From: JAMCRM01 sp035561075
GTDB lineage: Bacteria > Acidobacteriota > Terriglobia > Bryobacterales > Bryobacteraceae
Assembly (NCBI GenBank): GCA_035561075.1
Contig: DATMYF010000062.1
Coordinates: forward strand, 18,378 to 82,377
DNA length: 64,000 bases
Direction: 5' to 3'
The notes under the pieces were generated by a model. That model was given only the letters and a program-made list of their open reading frames with translations, was not told the DNA's origin and ran no database searches. Below, piece by piece: positions 30,960 through 39,798 of the stretch; the stretch's first letter is position 1, and every line of letters begins with the position of its first letter. The position numbers and the translations under genes are program-made.

Positions 30960-33197
30960 ATGCACACCTCATCTTACCGGCGCCTGACCCACGGCGCCTG
31001 CTGTGCCCTACTTCTGTTCACCGCCGCCGGGGGCCGCGCGGGACAAACGCATACCTGGACGGCGGCCGAATACTCGGATTTCGAGAAGGGCATCGTCCAT
31101 AACCTGTCTCTGCGCAGCGACGGGGTCGTAACGCTGGCGCCGCGTTTTCACGAACTCTTCGACGCCTCCTCCGCTTATCTCTGGGCGCTTGCGGAAGACT
31201 CCAAGGGGAACCTCTATGTGGGCGGCGGTCCGGGAGCAAAGATCCACCGGCTATCGCCCAAGGGAGACAAGAAGGTGATCGCCGAACTGGAGGGCCTCGA
31301 GGTGCACGCGCTGGCGGTGGACAACGAAGACCGGCTATACGCGGCCACGTCGCCAGACGGAAAAGTCTATCGCGTCCTGCCCAACGGCAAGAGTGAGCTC
31401 TTCTACGACCCCAAGGCGAAGTACATCTGGGGCATGGCCTTCAATCGGGCGGGCGACCTGTTCGTGGCCACCGGCGACCGCGGCGAGATCCACCGCGTAG
31501 CGCCCAACGGCAAGGGCGGGCTGTTCTTCTCGACAGACGAGACGCACGCGCGCTCGATGGTGGTGGATGGCGACGGCAACCTGATTGTGGGGACGGAGCC
31601 GGGCGGGCTGGTTATCCGGGTTTCGCCTTCGGGCCAGGGATTCGTGCTCTATCAGATGGCGAAGCGCGAAGTGACCGGGGTGGCGGTAGCTAAGGACGGA
31701 ACCATCTGGGCAGCGGCGGTGGGGAACAAACAGCCCGCCGGGGTGGGGCAACCGGCGCAGCCGCCGGCTCCGCAGCCGCAACCCGCGGCACCGGCTTCCG
31801 GCGCGGCGGTGCAGTTGCGTCCGGCAGTTCCGGCGCCTCCCGCGATTGGGCTGGCCCCGCAGGTGAGTGTGGCGGGCGGGAGCGAGGTTTACCGTATTGA
31901 CCCGGCGGGCAACCCGCGCAAGGCGTGGTCGCACCCGCAGGACGTGGTCTACACGATGGCATTCGACGGCGCGGGCCGCGTGTTGATCGGGACAGGGAAC
32001 AAGGGCTACATTTACCGCATCGATTCCGACACGCTCTACACCGCGCTTCTGAAAGGGTCGCCCACGCAGGTTACGGCGTTTCACTCGGGGCGCAACGGGC
32101 GGTTGTTCGCGGTGACCAGCAACGTCGGAAAGCTGTTCGAGATCGGTCCCAACCTCGAACAGGAAGGCGCGATCGAGAGCGACGTGTTCGACTCCGGAAA
32201 TTTTTCGCAATGGGGCCGTTTGAGTTTCGACGGCGTGGATAACGGCGGCGGCATCCGAATCACGGCGCGCAGCGGCAACCTGGACCAGCCGCAGAAGAAC
32301 TGGAGCCCCTGGTCAGTGCCGGTCACTTCAATGAAAGGCGAGCGGGTGAACTGCCCGCCGGCGCGATTCGTGCAGTGGAAGGCGACCCTGACGGGGTCGA
32401 AGGCCGGGCAGTCGCCGGAACTGAACGCGGTGGAGCTGGCTTACCTGCCGAAGAACGTGGAACCGCGAATCGAGCAGGTGGAGATCACGCCGTCGAACTA
32501 CCGGTTCCCGCCGCCGCCTCCTCCCGCCCCGCCAAACCAGTCGAGCATGACTTTGCCGCCGCTGGTGAAGCGGACGCCGCAGCCGCGCGGGGCGGCGCAG
32601 TCGCGCACGGCCCCCGTGGTGCTGGACACGGGCACGCCGGCCATGCAGCGCGCCAAGGGTTATCTGGGCGCGCGCTGGACCACATCGGACGAGAATAGGG
32701 ACACGCTCATTTACAAGGTGGAGATCCGCGGCGTGGGCGAGACGGCGTGGAAGCCCCTACACGATGAGGTGCGGGAGAAGTACGTGAGTTTCGATAGCGC
32801 GGCTTTCCCCGACGGGGATTACCGCCTTCGCCTGACCGCTTCCGACAGTCCGGCGAATCCTCTGGCCGAAGCCAAAACGGCCACTGCCGAGAGCGCGGTC
32901 TTCCTGGTGGACAATACGCCCCCGCAGATTGCGGGTCTGGCGGCCACGCGCAACGCGGCACGGTTGTTCCTGCGCTGGAAAGCGGTGGACAACCTGACTA
33001 ATATTCAAAAGGCTGAATATTCGCTCGACGGCGGTGAGTGGACCGTGGCTCCACCCGTGGGCGGTCTGGCGGACTCCCCGGAACTGACGTACGAACTCAC
33101 GCTCGAAAACGTCCCCGCCGGCGAGCACACCTTGGCGGTGCGCGTGACGGACGAGTACGATAACCAGTCTGCGGCGAAGATTGTAGTTCGGGAGTAG
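30960..33197 (+). CDS. Exported beta-propeller protein with C-terminal Ig-like region
   Basis: 745 aa. N-terminal signal peptide, then repeated propeller strands of the NHL/SMP-30/two-component-regulator kind: YLWALAEDSKGNLYVGG, EVHALAVDNEDRLYAAT, YIWGMAFNRAGDLFVAT, ARSMVVDGDGNLIVGT, VYTMAFDGAGRVLIGT. A Pro/Ala/Gln-rich spacer (about 255-290) splits the propeller. The C-terminal part (FLVDNTPPQIAGLAA, LRWKAVDNLTNIQKAEYSLD, LEVPAGEHTLAVRVTDEYD-like) resembles Ig/Fn3 folds. It probably binds a ligand outside the inner membrane. It forms a two-gene unit with the S55 peptidase, so it could be its substrate or scaffold. Confidence 0.7.
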   Translation: MHTSSYRRLTHGACCALLLFTAAGGRAGQTHTWTAAEYSDFEKGIVHNLSLRSDGVVTLAPRFHELFDASSAYLWALAEDSKGNLYVGGGPGAKIHRLSPKGDKKVIAELEGLEVHALAVDNEDRLYAATSPDGKVYRVLPNGKSELFYDPKAKYIWGMAFNRAGDLFVATGDRGEIHRVAPNGKGGLFFSTDETHARSMVVDGDGNLIVGTEPGGLVIRVSPSGQGFVLYQMAKREVTGVAVAKDGTIWAAAVGNKQPAGVGQPAQPPAPQPQPAAPASGAAVQLRPAVPAPPAIGLAPQVSVAGGSEVYRIDPAGNPRKAWSHPQDVVYTMAFDGAGRVLIGTGNKGYIYRIDSDTLYTALLKGSPTQVTAFHSGRNGRLFAVTSNVGKLFEIGPNLEQEGAIESDVFDSGNFSQWGRLSFDGVDNGGGIRITARSGNLDQPQKNWSPWSVPVTSMKGERVNCPPARFVQWKATLTGSKAGQSPELNAVELAYLPKNVEPRIEQVEITPSNYRFPPPPPPAPPNQSSMTLPPLVKRTPQPRGAAQSRTAPVVLDTGTPAMQRAKGYLGARWTTSDENRDTLIYKVEIRGVGETAWKPLHDEVREKYVSFDSAAFPDGDYRLRLTASDSPANPLAEAKTATAESAVFLVDNTPPQIAGLAATRNAARLFLRWKAVDNLTNIQKAEYSLDGGEWTVAPPVGGLADSPELTYELTLENVPAGEHTLAVRVTDEYDNQSAAKIVVRE

Positions 33198-33212
33198 CCA
33201 GCGATCAAAATA

Positions 33213-33246
33213 GCGGGCCGGCCGGAGATGGCTGCGACCGGCCCGC
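33213..33246. terminator. Hairpin after the S55/propeller unit
   Basis: GCGGGCCGG (33213-33221) pairs perfectly with CCGGCCCGC (33238-33246). No T-run follows, so it may be a 3' stabiliser or a rho-assisted end. The rest of the 359-nt gap up to 33556 shows no gene, RNA or further structure that I can support apart from the GAGGAG ribosome site at 33547. Confidence 0.5.
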
Positions 33247-33556
33247 AACGGCGGTGACTCGGGTTTGCGCCCGCGACGGGTACTGCTCTCGTCCACGGGC
33301 GGAAGGAGGCAACTACGCCCGGGTCACAGCCTCATGGCATCTTCTGGCTTCCTCTGCCCGACTCGATTATATCCGTCAAACGGCCTGGCGCAGCGTGAAG
33401 ATCGGGCGACTCTGTGCGGGTGGGTACCGACATCCGCATTGCGTGCCGCGTGCGCATAGTTCAGTGTGTGCAGGCACCCGAATCGGCTGGGAGTGTTCCG
33501 TTTCTGACGGCGCCGAAGCGCCCCTGCCCGTCACGATATAGGCAGAGGAGATGTAG

Positions 33557-34234
33557 ATGAGATTCTTACTGACCATTGCCGCGGTCCCGCTCGTGGCCGG
33601 GATGTCGCTGGCTCAGAATACCCCGTCGCAGAATACCCAGCAGCCCGAGAACCCGCCGGCCGCAGGCTCACAGAAGAGGGAAACCGGCGCCCAACCCACC
33701 ACGCGGACGCCATCAACAACGGAGACGCAGTCGCAGACTGAGGCGCGGCCCGCGGAGATGAAGACGCAGACGTACAAGGGAGTCCTGACGGATGCCTCCT
33801 GCGCGATGCCGGGTAGCGCCGCGCGCACGGGGAGCACCCAGACGGAATCGTCCTCATCAGCCGCGGCGGATCGCACCAGCTCAACGGCCAGTCAGAGCGA
33901 AACCCGCTCATCCGAGCAGATGCGCCAGAGTGACGCGAATCGCACCGCGACCGGAGGCCAGTCGCAGAGCGAGAAGTCGCAAATGGGCCAGATGGGCCAA
34001 GCGCAAAGCGGGCAGGCGCAAAGCTGCCCTGTTACCGCGAGCACGAGTGCGTTTGCGCTAAAGATGAACGATGGCCGCGTAGTCGGTTTTGACTCGGTTG
34101 GAAACCAGCGGGCCCAGGAAGCGATCAAGAACAAGAAGAAGTGGAGCGAGGCAACGACTTCCGGGAAGCCGATAAAAGCAAAGGTGGATGGCGTTCTCAC
34201 GGGCGATAAGCTGCTGGTGGTTTCGATTCGCTAG
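33557..34234 (+). CDS. Secreted low-complexity (Ser/Thr/Gln-rich) protein
   Basis: 225 aa from ATG 33557 with GAGGAG 6 nt upstream. Signal peptide MRFLLTIAAVPLVAGMSLAQ. Residues 21-150 are dominated by Ser, Thr, Gln and Ala and contain MGQMGQAQSGQAQS, with a short conserved-looking island TYKGVLTDASCAMPG. The C-terminal part is ordered: CPVTASTSAFALKMNDGRVV, NKKKWSEATTSGKPIKAKVD, GDKLLVVSIR. The two cysteines (in DASCAM and QSCPVT) flank the low-complexity insert, so a disulphide joining the two ordered pieces is plausible. Function unknown. Confidence 0.65.
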   Translation: MRFLLTIAAVPLVAGMSLAQNTPSQNTQQPENPPAAGSQKRETGAQPTTRTPSTTETQSQTEARPAEMKTQTYKGVLTDASCAMPGSAARTGSTQTESSSSAAADRTSSTASQSETRSSEQMRQSDANRTATGGQSQSEKSQMGQMGQAQSGQAQSCPVTASTSAFALKMNDGRVVGFDSVGNQRAQEAIKNKKKWSEATTSGKPIKAKVDGVLTGDKLLVVSIR

Positions 34235-34261
34235 CTGCGCCGCCGCGCCCATATGAGGCAA

Positions 34262-34289
34262 GACCCCGGACCGTAAAAGGTCCGGGGTC
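34262..34289. terminator. Bidirectional terminator hairpin between convergent genes
   Basis: GACCCCGGACC (34262-34272) and GGTCCGGGGTC (34279-34289) form a perfect 11-bp stem with loop GTAAAA. It lies between the stop at 34234 (+) and the stop at 34311 (-). There is no strong T-tail on either side, but location and stem strength fit transcription termination. Confidence 0.7.
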
Positions 34290-34310
34290 GAGATTGTCAA
34301 CAACGCCGGG

Positions 34311-35285
34311 TTACCATTCCAGGCGCAGTGTGCCCCACAGGTTACGCGCGCCCGCGCGATCGCTGGGTGCGCTCGCATTCGGTCCGCCCGTTGAGGAAAT
34401 CGTCGCGGCGGTGGCCAGGGTCGAGACGGTCAGGGCCGGGTTTCCCAGGTTCGTATGGTTGAAGACGTTCGTCCCGAGCAGGCCGATGACGAGCTTCGGG
34501 GCGCGTTCTCCACCTAGCGCCACGGTTTTGTGGATGCTGGCGTGAATCACGTTCACGCCCGGCCCGTTGATCACGCCGCGAGCCGAGGTGCCGAAGCGGC
34601 CAATGGGCGGAGCGCCGAACGCGGCCAGGTTATACCAGTTCGTTTCGTCGCGCTTGCCGCCCACGTTCGGGTCGCTGAGCAAGTCGGGACGGATGGAGAT
34701 CAGGGGACGGTTCGCCGAAGTGGTGTAGCGCGTGCCGGTCGGGTCCGGAACGGAAATCAGGGGCGTGAGGTGCGAGCCCGTCTGCTGGGATGAGGTCACC
34801 GAGAGCTGCCAATCATTGATGATGCGATTGACAAGCTTCGGCGCCTCGCTGAACAAGGCTTTGCCGTGGCCGAACGGTAGATCATAGAACATGGTGGCGC
34901 TGAAGCGCTGGTTCGGCAGCGTCGTATCAGGGGCGCGCTCGCGGGCGCGGTTGGATGGGTCTTCAGGGGTCGTGTCGCTGTCGCCAAGATCGCGCGCCCA
35001 GGTATAACCAGCCTGGAACATGGGTCCGCCCTTGGTAACCCGCCGCCTGGCCTCAAGGACCAGCGCCTGATAAGTGTGGCTTGCGCCGTTGTCGCTGTAA
35101 GTGATTCCCGGGTATTTCGGGAAGGGCCGCACCTTATTGATGTACAGTTGGTTGTCTATGGCGGGCGCGTTCAGGTCGCGGTCCCACCACATGTGGCGGG
35201 TAGCGGTGCCGACGTAGCGGGCGCTGAAACCCGTGTCCCACTGCTCGCGGGAGAGCGCCAGGCTCCACTGGTGCGAGCGCGGCAA
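34311..35285 (-). pseudogene. TonB-dependent receptor, C-terminal part (separated by frameshift)
   Basis: About 324 codons continue the outer-membrane barrel in the +1 frame relative to the upstream piece. The first sensible residues are NPNIQLPRSHQWSLALSREQ, which is just what follows in Oar-like receptors. Later strands include ALVLEARRRVTKGGPMFQAG, FSATMFYDLPFGHGKALF and a terminal LWGTLRLEW ending in the aromatic residue needed for BAM recognition. The only start here is a TTG inside the barrel, so this is not an independent gene. See the 35134-37611 entry. Confidence 0.8.
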
Positions 35286-37611
35286 CTGAATGTTTGGATT
35301 TGGCCGCCGCAGGCAGGTTCATCGTCGGCTGCCTGCCGGAACTGGCCGACGGGAATACCACGGGCAGGACCACGGTCGGGGTGGTCGGGGTGTTGTTGAA
35401 CACCGGTTCGTCCACCGCGAACGGGGAACTGGCGGAGGTGGGCTGGAAGGGATTCGAGTCGTGCGCCACGGTGAAGCCGGCGCTGATTACGGTCCGGTTA
35501 TCCTTGAACGGGCGGAACGCCGCCGAAAGCCTCGGCTGGAAGTTGTTCCGGTCGCCCGACACCAGAGATTTTGGATTCAGGCCCACCGATGAGGCCGAAA
35601 CCACGTCGACGTAGCCGAGCGGGATGAATTTCGATACGGCGGACATGCCCGCATCGGCAACCACAACCTTGCCCGTGCTGGGGTCGAACGTCGAGAAGAG
35701 GCCTTTCACCGAAGTCCAGGGTGCGTGGTACTCGTACCGCATCCCGAAGGTAAAGGTGACCCAGGATGCCGCTTTCCATTGGTCCTGGATATAGAAATCA
35801 TACGCCTTGCGGCGATTCGCTTCGAGTGGGCCCATGACTCCGCGGTTCGAGCTGGTCGGGGTGCCGAACAGGAAGTCGGCGTAGGCATGGCCGGAGTTCG
35901 AGATGCCGGCAACCTTCGAGTAGGTGTTCGCGAATGTCGCTTGGCCGAAGGTGTTGGCACCGAGTGACTGGTTGTCGAAGGCGACCCAGCCGAACAGGAA
36001 GCCCATCTTAAGGTTATGCCGTCCCTGGAAGTAGCTGAAGTCGTTGGCGATGCTCGAGTTGTTGTTGACGAACCCGGGGCGGAGCTGGTCGGTCTGGCTG
36101 ATGGCCGTGATTCCGAGGCCGCTGAAGTTCACTTTGAATAGCCCGCCGCCTTCGGGCAGGTCGGCAGTGAGTCCCTGGAGCCCGAGCTGGCTGACGATCT
36201 CGCGCCCTTCGAACTTCCCGCGCCGCGGGTAGGTATTGAAGGCATGGGAGAAGCGCACTTCATTCAGCATCTGCGCGTTGAACGTGTGGGTCCAAACGCC
36301 GGCGAGGCTTTTCGTGAGCCGTTTCCAGTTTCTGAAATCGAAGGCCGGAAGCGAGCCGTCCCAATCGTTCACGTCCACCTGGTGCACTTGAAAGCTGGCG
36401 TAGGCGTAATCCTTATCGGAGATCCGCTGGTCGAGTTTGGCGGTGAAGCGGCGTTCCTCCGAACTCGGGCCCGTCACCAACGTCTGGTGGTTGCGGGTGG
36501 CGAAGGTTTTGGTGTCGCCCATGTTCGGGAGCGGGTAGAAGATATCCTGGATCTTCCGCGAGACCGGGTTGATGGCGCTGGCCGGGATTCTGCCGTCGGT
36601 ATAGACGTCGCCGGTGATCGGGTTCCGGATAGCCACGCCGAGCGCGGAGAAGTCGCCATTGCGCCAGGGCTCAAGCGGCACAGTCGGCCGTAGCTCCTGC
36701 CGCAGTTGGCTGCCCCCGACCTTCTCCGCAGCGACGTGCCAGAAGGTCCGGTTCTTGCCGTTGTAGACGCCGGGGAGAAACACCGGGCCGCCGACCTCAA
36801 AACCGAAGCGCCGGTTGATACCGGTGGGAGTCTGGGTGGAGAAATAGTCGCGGGCGCGGAAGGCGGGGCTCTGGTAATTGAAGTGGGCCGAACCATGCAC
36901 CTGGTTCTCGCCCGACTTAGTCACCAGGAGCACGTGGGCCAAGCCGGAGTGCTCGGCGCCGGTATTCACCATGTCGATGTGCATGTCTTTGAACACCTGG
37001 TTTTCACCGCCGAGATTCGAGATCACGCCGCCGGTGCCGGCATTGATGCTGGCGCCGTCAACAGTCATCTGATACTGATCGTTGCGCGTCCCTGCGAAGG
37101 AGGGAGAGCTCCCACGCTGGCTGGTCATGGGAAACGTCAAGAAGGACGCCCATAGCCCGTTGGAGCTGAGCCCGGTGCGCGTCAGGTACTCCTCCGAACG
37201 GGTCACGGAAGCCGTGGCGCGCTCGGTCTCGATGGCGTCCGCCCCGGCGGTCACCTCCACCGTCTCGGCAACCGCGCCCACTTCCATGCGGATGTCGAGG
37301 CGCCGGATCGCACGGACTTCCAGGAGAAGTTCTTCCTGGATGAATTCCTTGAAACCTTGCTTGGTAGCGCGTATCGTGTACCCGCCGTCGCGAAGGTCGG
37401 GGAGATTGAACACGCCGGAGTCGTTCGACTCCGTCGTATACGTCAGCCCGGCCGTTTTGTGCACGGCGGTGATTGTCGTTCCCGGCACAGCCGCGCCGGT
37501 AGGATCGGATACCGAGCCGGTGACCGACCCGAACGTAGATTGTGCGTTCGCCGCGCCGGCAGATAGCGCCAGTGCGAGCAGCATCGTTGGAAGGTGTTGG
37601 AATCTGGACAT
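35134..37611 (-). pseudogene. Oar-like TonB-dependent receptor, N-terminal part (frameshifted)
   Basis: Starts at ATG 37611 with signal peptide MSRFQHLPTMLLALALSAG. A carboxypeptidase-regulatory-like (CarbopepD_reg) domain follows (GSVTGSVSDPTGAAVPGTTI … GYTIRATKQGFKEF), then a plug (GTRNDQYQMTVDGASINAGT, HVLLVTKSGENQVHGSAHFN) and barrel strands. Homology is good to about MNLPAAA (near + position 35312) and then turns into Arg/Pro-rich out-of-frame sequence, while the correct continuation is in the +1 frame. One extra base or two missing bases around 35299-35312 explains this. Full length would be about 1,100 aa, normal for the family. The receptor would import oligosaccharides or peptides using TonB energy. 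It may be inactivated, or the shift may be a sequence error. Confidence 0.85.
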
Positions 37612-37793
37612 AGCGAGATTGGATGAGTATACGTGCAGTAGCCGTGGGTTAATCCACGATTCTCGGCTGAGCGCTCCAGCCGTCCAATTAGCGGGACCAC
37701 ATCGAGCAGTGCTAGAGGATGTGAAAATCGGAAAATCGACAATGCATGCCATTTCTTTGGTTTATCGAGAAATCTGAATTGATCTGGCATGCG

Positions 37794-37808
37794 GGTATAT
37801 GATATGCC
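37794..37808. promoter_or_regulatory. Candidate 15-bp palindromic operator
   Basis: GGTATAT-G-ATATGCC is a palindrome with a single mismatch, and TCTGGCAT (37783-37790) and ATGCCAGA (37804-37811) form a second overlapping inverted repeat. It lies in the 335-nt divergent region between the TonB receptor (start 37611) and the PQQ-dehydrogenase remnant (start 37947). Size and symmetry suit a GntR- or LacI-type dimer. Nothing else is recognisable in this gap. Confidence 0.45.
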
Positions 37809-37946
37809 AGACCGGAGGTCGTTGTCGAGCCCCGCATCGCCAGTGACGAACGGTTCCGGTGTCGGGCGGGTGCCGCCGGAACAAAATGAAAGCAACTCAG
37901 GGTCGCCGCCGCGATAGCTTGAGAAGATGCGGAGGGATAAAGGGGT

Positions 37947-38225
37947 ATGTTTCGCACTGCGGCTGCCGGGGTATGCCTGTTTCTTTTAGCGGTGCCCAAG
38001 GCGGGCGATAGGCCACCGCAGAGCCGGGTTGATGCAGATTGGGTGATGGCTCCCAAGGATTACGCCAACACCCGCTTCAGCGGCCTCGACGAGATCAACG
38101 CGGGCAACGCAAAGAACCTCAAGCTCGCCTGGACTTTCTCCTGTCGGCTGGGCCCTGGCGGCCCTGACCGCCAGTTCATGCGACCGCAACTCCGCTCGGG
38201 TGGCCTCTCATATGGCGGGCGGTGA
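37947..38225 (+). pseudogene. PQQ-dependent dehydrogenase, N-terminal remnant
   Basis: ATG 37947 follows GGAGGGATAAAGGGGT. A signal-like segment (AAAGVCLFLLAVPKAG) leads to DWVMAPKDYANTRFSGLDEI and NAGNAKNLKLAWTFS, which is the characteristic first propeller blade of quinoprotein alcohol/glucose dehydrogenases. Homology stops dead at WTFS (about 38140). Beyond that the frame reads unrelated sequence because a different gene begins in another frame. The family is normally 550-700 aa, so about 90 % of the gene is missing. Confidence 0.8.
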
Positions 38226-38496
38226 TTTCGAACGCGGAAAATCGGCGATCTTAAGGCGTGGCTGCCCGGCTTGCCACACGATCCCCGGCATTGCGGGAGC
38301 GGAAGGACTGGTCGGGCCCCCGCTCACCCGGATTGCCAGCCGCGTTTACCTCGCGGGCGTCCTGCCGAACACACCGGAAAACCTGGTTCGCTGGCTGCAG
38401 GATCCGCCTGCCGTGCACCCGCGAACGGCAATGCCGAATATGGGTATCCCAGAGCAAGAGGCGCGGGACATAACCGCTTACCTGCTGACACTGTAG
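38143..38496 (+). pseudogene. Cytochrome c, 5'-truncated and fused to the dehydrogenase remnant
   Basis: Class I c-type cytochrome domain with heme motif CPACH (RRGCPACHTIPGI), GPPLTRIASRVYLAG, and the axial Met in TAMPNMGIPEQEARDITAYL. Reading the same frame upstream of GTG 38200 gives WALAALTASSCDRNSARV, the end of a lipoprotein signal peptide with a lipobox-like SSC, but no start codon and only half the hydrophobic core. The gene therefore lost its 5' end when it was joined to the PQQ-dehydrogenase fragment. If GTG 38200 or ATG 38212 is used, the product has no export signal and heme attachment would fail. Confidence 0.7.
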
Positions 38497-38564
38497 TAAC
38501 ATCCGCCCCGCAACGTTTGCGATGTGCAACAATTGTGCGTACTTTTAACAAGGGGAGATCTTAC

Positions 38565-38912
38565 GTGGAGCGGAGTCTCATTCTGGTTGCCGATGATGAA
38601 GCGGCCATACGCAACGTGATGGTGGCCATGCTGGAAGCTCGCGGGTATTCGGCCGTTCCCGCCCCGGATGCCGCTTCCGCACTGGAACTCTTCCGTTCCC
38701 GCCAGCCGGCTTTCAAGCTGCTCGTCACGGATATTGACATGCCGGACATGAACGGCATCGAACTATCCCAGACGGTCCTCGCGGAGGTACCCGACGCGCG
38801 CATCCTACTCGTATCCGGCAAGCCCTTGCCGCAGGCCACCCGGTTCCCGCTCCTGATGAAGCCGTTCACCGCGGCCGAACTGTGCCAGGCGGTGACGTCG
38901 GCTCTAGCGTGA
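38565..38912 (+). CDS. Stand-alone receiver-domain protein (CheY-like)
   Basis: 115 aa from GTG 38565, with AAGGGGAG about 8 nt upstream. Receiver signature: VADDEA acidic pair, phospho-Asp in LLVTDIDMPDMNGIEL, Ser in ILLVSGKP and Lys in LLMKPFTAAEL. No output domain, so it must act through protein interaction with a kinase or other partner not encoded next to it. The previous 90 nt contain no other gene. Confidence 0.85.
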   Translation: MERSLILVADDEAAIRNVMVAMLEARGYSAVPAPDAASALELFRSRQPAFKLLVTDIDMPDMNGIELSQTVLAEVPDARILLVSGKPLPQATRFPLLMKPFTAAELCQAVTSALA

Positions 38913-38929
38913 AGCGAGGCAGGGGACCG

Positions 38930-39223
38930 TTATTCCAACTGCGGCTCTTCGTTCCCGATGTTCCACATTGCCTCCAGATCGCGTTTGCTGTACGCCCGGA
39001 ACGCAATCAGGGTTTCCGTTGATTCGATTCCCGGTATCTTCTGGACGCGCCCCGCGACCAGGTCTTCCAGGTCGCCCTCACGGCGCACCCGCGCGATCGC
39101 GACGAGATCGAAGGGCCCGGCTACGGAATACGCCTCCGTAACGCCCTGAAGGTTGATCAGCGCCTGGGCCACTTCCGGTACCCGCCCTTGCGCTACGTTG
39201 ATCAGAATAATCGCCGTTGTCAT
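38930..39223 (-). CDS. Stand-alone AsnC/Lrp ligand-binding (RAM) domain protein
   Basis: 97 aa, only the alpha-beta sandwich effector domain of Lrp/AsnC regulators (AIILINVAQGRVPEVAQAL, EAYSVAGPFDLVAIARV, VQKIPGIESTETLIAFRAYS). The DNA-binding HTH is absent. Such single-domain proteins occur in many bacteria and archaea and probably sense amino acids or modulate full-length Lrp partners. It is convergent with the receiver gene, 17 nt apart. Confidence 0.85.
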   Translation of the reverse strand: MTTAIILINVAQGRVPEVAQALINLQGVTEAYSVAGPFDLVAIARVRREGDLEDLVAGRVQKIPGIESTETLIAFRAYSKRDLEAMWNIGNEEPQLE

Positions 39224-39293
39224 AAGCCTCTTTCATTCATAGCACTGTGCCCAAGCTCTGTGCTCTGTGGCAGCTTCTGATACAATCCGCAAG

Positions 39294-39758
39294 ATGCGCA
39301 CACTGCCACTTTGTTTTCTGCTTCTCGCCGGTTCCGCCGGGGCACAGGCTCCGAAAGCTGTGAGCGGCCCTTGCACGCTATTGACGAAGGCCGAAATCCA
39401 GGAAGCCTCTGGAGCCTCGGTTTCCGATGGTGTTGTCAACGCGGGAAACAAGTCGGTCTGCGACTACAAGGTGGGCAATACAGGCTCCGTGATCGGTATC
39501 ATGCTCGTCGACAAAGCACCGGGGGAATCAGCCGATAAGATGGTCGCGGAGCTGAAGAAACGGAAAATCAACGCCCAGATCGCTCCTGGTATCGGAGACG
39601 GCGCGTACACCTCCGCCCCCGGCTACGGTATGCAGCAGCTTGGTGCTTACAAGGGCTCAAAGCACGTTATCGTAACGGTGATGATGATGGGCGCGCCGGA
39701 AGCGAAGGCAAGGGCCGTCGCTGATAAGGTGGCGCGAAAGGCGATCGGAAAGCTGTAG
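39294..39758 (+). CDS. Small secreted protein with two conserved-looking cysteines
   Basis: 154 aa from ATG 39294. Signal peptide MRTLPLCFLLLAGSAGAQ. The mature part GPCTLLTKAEIQEASGASVS with a later KSVCDYKVGNTGSVIGIMLV resembles the DUF3558-like 'C-x-LLT..E….G……..G…..C.Y' pattern of small exported proteins. The two cysteines may form a disulphide. The C-terminal helix EAKARAVADKVARKAIGKL is amphipathic. Function is unknown; the next gene starts 40 nt later on the same strand. Confidence 0.6.
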   Translation: MRTLPLCFLLLAGSAGAQAPKAVSGPCTLLTKAEIQEASGASVSDGVVNAGNKSVCDYKVGNTGSVIGIMLVDKAPGESADKMVAELKKRKINAQIAPGIGDGAYTSAPGYGMQQLGAYKGSKHVIVTVMMMGAPEAKARAVADKVARKAIGKL

Positions 39759-39798
39759 GAGCCCGGTCCCCGTTACGTTTCTGGGACCCAGAATCGCA

